DNA of 11,647 nucleotides from Willaertia magna. Its lineage: Eukaryota; Heterolobosea; Eutetramitea; Acrasida; Naegleriidae. Every line of letters begins with the position of its first letter. The stretch's first letter is position 1. The notes below the pieces were generated by a model, which saw nothing but the letters and a program-made list of their open reading frames with translations, had not been told where the DNA came from and ran no database searches. The stretch spans positions 1 to 11,647 of the forward strand of contig CADWAF010004770.1 in the NCBI GenBank assembly GCA_902984215.1. The letters run 5' to 3'. The position numbers were made by a program, and so were the translations under genes. Shown one piece after another: positions 7,354-11,647 of the stretch.

Positions 7354-8386
7354 TGGATTGAAATACAAAATACTCTTGTAAAATATCATGAAATCAAGGT
7401 TATTTGGATGAAACTGCACAAAAACTTACTAAAAATAATCCAAATGCCAAACCTATTACTGGAGCTCAATGGTATATGCAAGAAGCATCCGGAGCTGTAA
7501 ATCAAGCTATTGGTAGAATTATTCGTCACAGATATGATTATGGAGCTGTGATTTTGTGTGACGAAAAGTTTGCCACACAAAACCAGAGACAATAACTTTC
7601 CAGATGGCTTCAACCTCATGTCAAAGTAACAAGTAATTTTGGAGAAGCAACTGGGAATTTAACACTATTTTACAAGGGTGCTTTACAAAAATTTGGTGTT
7701 GAAAGTGAAAAAGTAAAACCTCCAACTCCACCCAAAGTACAAAAAGTACCAAGATTTTCGTTTTGTGTCTTTTATGAATATGAATAATAATGCTCTCCTA
7801 GGATACTGGTACTAATATTCAACAAAACGTTTATCATGAGGACTTTTTAGAACATAGAAACAAATTATCAAGTCAATAAGATGCCTTACTAACAGAAGAT
7901 CATTTTGCTAGAAATTCAGAACCATCTTCTAGTTCCGTTGCTTTGCAACAGTATAAGAGAAACTTCAATGACAACAATAATAACATTCAAAAGCGTAGTA
8001 TAACTAAAAGTAATTCTAATCTTGTAGATGGTAAGAGAAATATAGTTTTAAACAATTTTATCAACCCAGAATCTCAAGAGAAGTATAATACCACTAGTTC
8101 ATCTTCAAATCAACAATCTGTAAAGAAAGATGACGCTTCAAAACCCTCTACATCTCAAAGTACAACTGGGAAGAAAAATTCGGCTGAATATTTACAAAAA
8201 GTGAAGTCAACTTTGACAAACGAACAATATCAAGAGTTTAAAAAATTATTGATTGAATTTAAAAAGCTTAGTTCATCTAAAGGACAAACATCAAGTACTT
8301 TATTTGAATCTTTAGTGATAAAACTAGAAAAGACTTTTGTATATTTTTCGTCAAGTACTATATGGAATTTATTGTTAGAAAGATAG
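7354..8386 (+). pseudogene. RTEL1-like DNA helicase, C-terminal pseudogene
   Basis: RTEL1 is a DEAH, iron-sulphur-cluster helicase of the XPD family that unwinds D-loops and telomeric structures. Here only its C-terminal part is legible. A WIEIQNTLV piece runs to about 7397; a one-base slip then leads into YLDETAQK and the helicase motif VI block ([20 protein letters not shown], then [13 protein letters not shown], 7470-7575). After a TAA at 7593-7595 the same frame continues with LSRWLQPHVKVTSNFGE, matching the family order. An FCVFYEYE stretch follows, echoing the LCVEYE stretch I recall from human RTEL1, then stops at 7785-7790. A shifted frame with another TAA at 7877 carries a Ser/Asn-rich linker and a harmonin-homology-like helical domain (AEYLQKVKSTLTNEQYQEFK, about 8174-8341). 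Walker A and the Fe-S region are absent. It is non-functional as written. Confidence 0.75.
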
Positions 8387-8411
8387 AAAAACGAAAAGAA
8401 TATAAAGAACA

Positions 8412-8864
8412 ACGAAGAAGAAGAAATTGTATTTGGATCTTAAAGAGGTAAAGCCAACCATTAATGAGCTGCATTTTAAATTGGATAGTTGTTTTGTACA
8501 GTATTTACGTTAGTTTAGTGAATTTAGGGCAAGTTCAAAGAAATTGGAAGAAATTCATTTAAGAAATTTAAAAAAGCAAATATTAATGAACAACCTAATA
8601 TTAGGTGCCAATCCGAACATATTGAAAAAAGATTTGAAAAACAACCACTTTTCTATTCACAATCATTTATTCATTTGGTTTCTGAAATTATAAAAGAATT
8701 AACATTTTAGGAATTTACCAGAAGAACAAACAATTGGTTTCTTATTTAGAGGTAAATTTGTTAAACAATTTGCTGAAGAATTTGGGAAAATTGAAAGCGT
8801 GTTGACAGGGATTCAAACGATAGCTTTTTTTCATCTAGTTACTTCATTATGTTTGTTTAAATAG
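8412..8864 (+). pseudogene. Unidentified decayed coding tail before MCM3
   Basis: Coding-like sequence continues after the RTEL1-like part in three successive frames. The first (8412-8577) includes VKPTINELHFKLDSCFVQYL, interrupted by a TAG at 8511-8513. The second (to 8707) has EHIEKRFEKQPLFYSQSFIH. A one-base slip then gives NLPEEQTIGFLFRGKFVKQF and a TAG at 8862-8864. I do not recognise it. It may be the natural C-terminus of the RTEL1-like gene, since it ends a few bases before a possible poly(A) signal, or a separate gene. Confidence 0.45.
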
Positions 8865-8867
8865 GTC

Positions 8868-8873
8868 AATAAA
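8868..8873 (+). terminator. Possible poly(A) signal AATAAA
   Basis: AATAAA lies four bases after the terminal TAG of the decayed tail and is followed by a long T run. It could be the old 3' end of that gene. In DNA this AT-rich the hexamer is also expected by chance. Confidence 0.3.
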
Positions 8874-8886
8874 ATTTTTTTTTATA

Positions 8887-8905
8887 AATTTTTTTGTTAT
8901 AAAAA
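8887..8905 (+). promoter_or_regulatory. T-rich start-site element of MCM3
   Basis: AATTTTTTTGTTAT at 8887-8900 is identical to 1827-1840. It is followed by AAAAA and ATGAATG, as in front of the transposase-like gene. It implies a very short leader and supports the ATG at 8906 as the start. Confidence 0.45.
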
Positions 8906-11614
8906 ATGAATGTACATGATTTTTGCATAAGACATGGTTTGGAGGAAGGAGATAGACTCTACATCGAAAATAACTATGGAACTATTGTTGAATGTGATGA
9001 AATTTATAAAATTAAATTTAAACCTAAAAAACAAACTAAAATTAAAATTCACAGCACATTTGAAATATTTATTGAATCATTTGGAAAAGTAAATGAATTT
9101 AAAATTATTAAAAAAGATAAAATTACTGATAATAATGAAAAATCAATTAAAAAAAGATCAAACAGTTATAAATTATATCAAGAGAAATATAAAATTAGAA
9201 AAGAAGAAATAGAAATTTTTAAATTGAATAAAAATAATTTAAATAAAAAAATTGAAAAAGAATTTTTAAATTTAAAAGAAAAATATATTAAAGGAAATAC
9301 AATAATAAAAGATAGTATAACTAATAAAATTGTATTAATTTTTGAAGAAATTATAATTGAAAATATTTTAAAAATAGATTTAAATTTTTTAATTAATTTT
9401 AAATTATTAATTGGTTTTAATGGAAATTTAAAATATCAAATTTCACCAAATGAGTTAAATTCTTTTTATTTAAATAAATTAATTTGTATTGATGGGATTG
9501 TAACGTCAACTTCTTCAATTTTTACAAAAATTGTAAATTCTATACATTATTGTAAAGAGACACAAAAATTTCATCAAATGGATTACAATAATTTACAACA
9601 TCAAAATAGTAGTTTACAAAATGTTGATTTATTTTGTGACAATTTAAAAGATAGTGACGGAAATTTATTGGAATTAGAATTGGGGTTGAGTGAATTTAAT
9701 GATTTTCAAATTTTAACTTTACAAGATTCTCCAGAGTTTACAAAAAATAAATTTGGTCAACTTCCAAGATTGATTGAATGTATTTGTGAAGGTGATTTTT
9801 GTAATTTTTGTAAATGTGGTGATAAAATTAGAATTTATGGAATTTATAAAGTAATTTTACCAAATAATTTAAGTTTACAAAAAAAGTCACACTCGTCATC
9901 AATAATTAAAACGTGTATTATTGTCACAAATATTGTAAAATTAAATAATTCTTTTCAAAAATTACAAAATACAACAACAACCAATAATAATAATTTAACA
10001 ACAAACTTTACAACAAACTTTAATAATGAATCTTTACAACAATTTATTTTATACAAAACAATTACAATTAAAGAAAATATATTTTTAGAAACAATTTCAA
10101 AATTACCAAATATATTTGATATTTTATCTAATAGTTTTGCTCCTTCCATTTATGGACATGACATAATAAAAAAATCATTATTACTATTTTTAATTTCAGG
10201 AATAGAAAAGAAAAGAAACTTTACAATGCAAAGAGGAAATTTACATTTATTATTAATTGGAGATCCTTCCACCGCAAAATCAAATTTTTTAAGATTTATT
10301 TTAAATATTGCGCCAAATACCGCCATTTCAGCGAATGCTAAATCAAGTAGTGGTGTAGGACTTACGGCTAGCGTAATTAAGGAAAAGACAAATTCCGTTG
10401 GCGTTGGCGGGAAAGATAGTTTTACAAATAACTATAAAATTCAGGCGGGAACAATGGTTTTGGCGGATGAAGGAATTGTTTGTTTAGATGAATTAGATAA
10501 AATGTCAGAAAATGAAATTAACGTTTTATTAGAAGGAATGGAACAACAATCTGTTACAATTACAAAAGCAGGATTACATGTAAATTTAAATGCAAGATGT
10601 TCAATTTTAGCTTCATGTAATCCTATTTATGGAAAGTTTATTAAAGAATTAAGTTTTGTAAAAAATTGTAATTTAAATGATAGTCTTTTATCTAGATTTG
10701 ATTTAATTTTTATTTTATTGGATGATTATGATGAATGTAATGATAGATTAATTGCAAGTCATATTTTAAAATCACATCAATATAGTATAAATAGTTTACA
10801 AAAAGAAAAATTTAATAATAATTCTATAAATAATAATAATAATATGGTTGATACAAATATGGAAATGAAAAATATTTTAAAAGAACCTTTACCTTTTCAT
10901 TTATTACAAAAATATATATTTTATGCAAAATATAAATTTAAACCAATTTTAACGAATGAATCAAGTAATTTTTTAAATGAATATTTTGTAAAATTAAGAG
11001 AAAAATATTCTAAAAATAGCAATTTAAATAACTATTTAAATTTACCAATTACTTTAAGAACATTTGAAGGATTAATTAGATTATCAACTGCATGTGCTAA
11101 ATTACATTTTAGAAATGAAATTAATTTAATTGATTGTAAAATAGCTTGTAAAATATTTGAAGAAAGTTTAAATTATATAAATGGTGGAATTTTTAAGAAA
11201 TTAAATGTAAATACAATTTATAATGAATTAAATAATTTAAATAATTCATCTACATTATTATTGGAAGAAGGAAATTATAATAATAATACAACATCTAGTA
11301 GTAGTTCAATAAGTAATAATCCAACATCTATTTTAGGAAATAATCATAATATAAATAATAATAAGAAAGAAAGTATAAAAATGAAAAAGAAGAAGGATTT
11401 TGATATTGTTACATTTGTAAAGACAGAACTATTACAAAGAACATCATTTGGTTGTATTCCATTAGAATCATTTAAAAAAGATTTATTACAAAAAGGAAAA
11501 GGTAATTTTAATGAAGAAATGTTAAATTTTACTTTAAATCAATTTCATGAACAAGGTTTATGTGTTATAAGTGATAATGAAAAGGGTGTTCCAACTATTT
11601 TTAGATTTATATAA
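8906..11614 (+). CDS. MCM3: MCM3-like subunit of the MCM2-7 replicative helicase
   Basis: This is an intact 902-residue protein of the MCM2-7 ring that unwinds DNA at replication forks. After an extra N-terminus (1 to about 85), a helical A domain leads to an OB fold with ICIDGIVTSTSS (193-204) and SIHYC (212-216), matching the MCM3 pattern. The AAA+ core has SIYGHD (414-419), Walker A GDPSTAKS (452-459), Walker B VCLDELDKMS (525-534; Leu where the family usually has Phe), sensor-1 Asn in ASCNPIYG (569-576), an SRFDL arginine finger (596-600), and LRTFEGLIRLSTA near the lid (717-729). An Asn/Lys-rich linker precedes a C-terminal winged-helix-like domain (about 832-902). Oddities: the OB fold begins about 80 residues later than in human MCM3, the helix-2 insertion (492-514) is enlarged and Gly-rich, and Asn/Thr tracts interrupt the N-terminal domain end (353-374). 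MCM3 fits better than other paralogues because of the SIHYC block and the C-terminal helix. Confidence 0.88.
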   Translation: MNVHDFCIRHGLEEGDRLYIENNYGTIVECDEIYKIKFKPKKQTKIKIHSTFEIFIESFGKVNEFKIIKKDKITDNNEKSIKKRSNSYKLYQEKYKIRKEEIEIFKLNKNNLNKKIEKEFLNLKEKYIKGNTIIKDSITNKIVLIFEEIIIENILKIDLNFLINFKLLIGFNGNLKYQISPNELNSFYLNKLICIDGIVTSTSSIFTKIVNSIHYCKETQKFHQMDYNNLQHQNSSLQNVDLFCDNLKDSDGNLLELELGLSEFNDFQILTLQDSPEFTKNKFGQLPRLIECICEGDFCNFCKCGDKIRIYGIYKVILPNNLSLQKKSHSSSIIKTCIIVTNIVKLNNSFQKLQNTTTTNNNNLTTNFTTNFNNESLQQFILYKTITIKENIFLETISKLPNIFDILSNSFAPSIYGHDIIKKSLLLFLISGIEKKRNFTMQRGNLHLLLIGDPSTAKSNFLRFILNIAPNTAISANAKSSSGVGLTASVIKEKTNSVGVGGKDSFTNNYKIQAGTMVLADEGIVCLDELDKMSENEINVLLEGMEQQSVTITKAGLHVNLNARCSILASCNPIYGKFIKELSFVKNCNLNDSLLSRFDLIFILLDDYDECNDRLIASHILKSHQYSINSLQKEKFNNNSINNNNNMVDTNMEMKNILKEPLPFHLLQKYIFYAKYKFKPILTNESSNFLNEYFVKLREKYSKNSNLNNYLNLPITLRTFEGLIRLSTACAKLHFRNEINLIDCKIACKIFEESLNYINGGIFKKLNVNTIYNELNNLNNSSTLLLEEGNYNNNTTSSSSSISNNPTSILGNNHNINNNKKESIKMKKKKDFDIVTFVKTELLQRTSFGCIPLESFKKDLLQKGKGNFNEEMLNFTLNQFHEQGLCVISDNEKGVPTIFRFI
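9998..10021 (+). repeat. 12-bp tandem repeat in MCM3
   Basis: ACAACAAACTTT occurs twice head to tail and encodes TTNFTTNF inside the Asn/Thr linker between the OB and AAA+ parts. It is probably a slippage product in a tolerant linker. Confidence 0.85.
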
Positions 11615-11647
11615 TATTTATTTTTTAAGTAATTTTTAAGTAATTTT
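11615..11647 (+). repeat. MCM3 3' flank with 11-bp tandem repeat
   Basis: TTTTTAAGTAA is repeated at 11622-11632 and 11633-11643, and a third unit seems to begin at the window edge. It lies directly after the MCM3 stop, where the 3' untranslated region or transcript end would be. Confidence 0.6.

Noticed and set aside
5876..7595. Reassigned TAA codon (TAA read as Gln)
   Set aside because: MCM3 ends at TAA exactly where its family ends, and the decayed genes also carry frameshifts, so nonsense mutation is the better explanation.
7386..7619. 77-codon reverse-strand ORF
   Set aside because: It is opposite the clear helicase motif VI block.
8230..8412. 60-codon reverse-strand ORF
   Set aside because: It is opposite the harmonin-like helical segment and has no features of its own.
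7354..8864. Intron-containing live RTEL1-like gene
   Set aside because: Homology runs straight across the stop at 7593 with no room for an intron, and a one-base slip at about 7398 cannot be spliced out.
9955..10149. 64-codon reverse-strand ORF inside MCM3
   Set aside because: Its Val/Leu-rich stretches are the reverse reading of the Asn/Thr linker.
1..11647. CRISPR array or bacterial operon
   Set aside because: No regularly spaced repeats; the gene content is eukaryotic.

Overview
The window comes from a very AT-rich nuclear genome. Its intact genes are single long exons that use A/T at almost every third codon position and carry Asn/Lys-rich low-complexity runs. A eukaryote is certain, because there is an MCM3 replicative helicase subunit, an FN3-domain membrane protein, and BTB/kelch and RTEL1-like remnants. 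The style (intron-poor, N-rich, very short 5' leaders) resembles an AT-rich protist, with amoebozoan-like features. I cannot name the species from sequence alone. The genetic code looks standard: MCM3 and the transposase-like gene both end at TAA where their families end or where no homology continues.

Layout, all forward strand. 1-1461: 3' part of a gene for a cell-surface protein with about five FN3 domains and one C-terminal membrane span. 1458-1807: a small orphan reading frame, probably a remnant. 1861-4575: an intact 904-residue ORF with the layout of a DDE/RNase H-fold transposase (Asp, Asp, Cys cluster, His-rich helix, Glu). 4576-8870: about 4.3 kb of decayed sequence. In order it holds two short perfect palindromes, small unidentified coding scraps on both strands, a kelch-BTB pseudogene, a truncated EGF-FN3 copy about 98% identical to positions 1-688, a Cys-rich scrap, an RTEL1-like helicase C-terminal pseudogene (motif VI to harmonin-like domain), and an unidentified tail ending at a stop and AATAAA. 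8906-11614: an intact MCM3 with an unusual N-terminal extension.

The intact genes do not form an obvious pathway together. MCM3 and RTEL1 both act in DNA replication, but the RTEL1-like gene here is broken. The striking features are the mosaic of gene fragments between two intact AT-rich ORFs, the recent segmental duplication joined to a BTB pseudogene, the transposase-like gene, the same start-site sequence in front of two unrelated intact genes, and the possible extra domain on MCM3. All homology statements are from reading motifs by eye; no searches were run.
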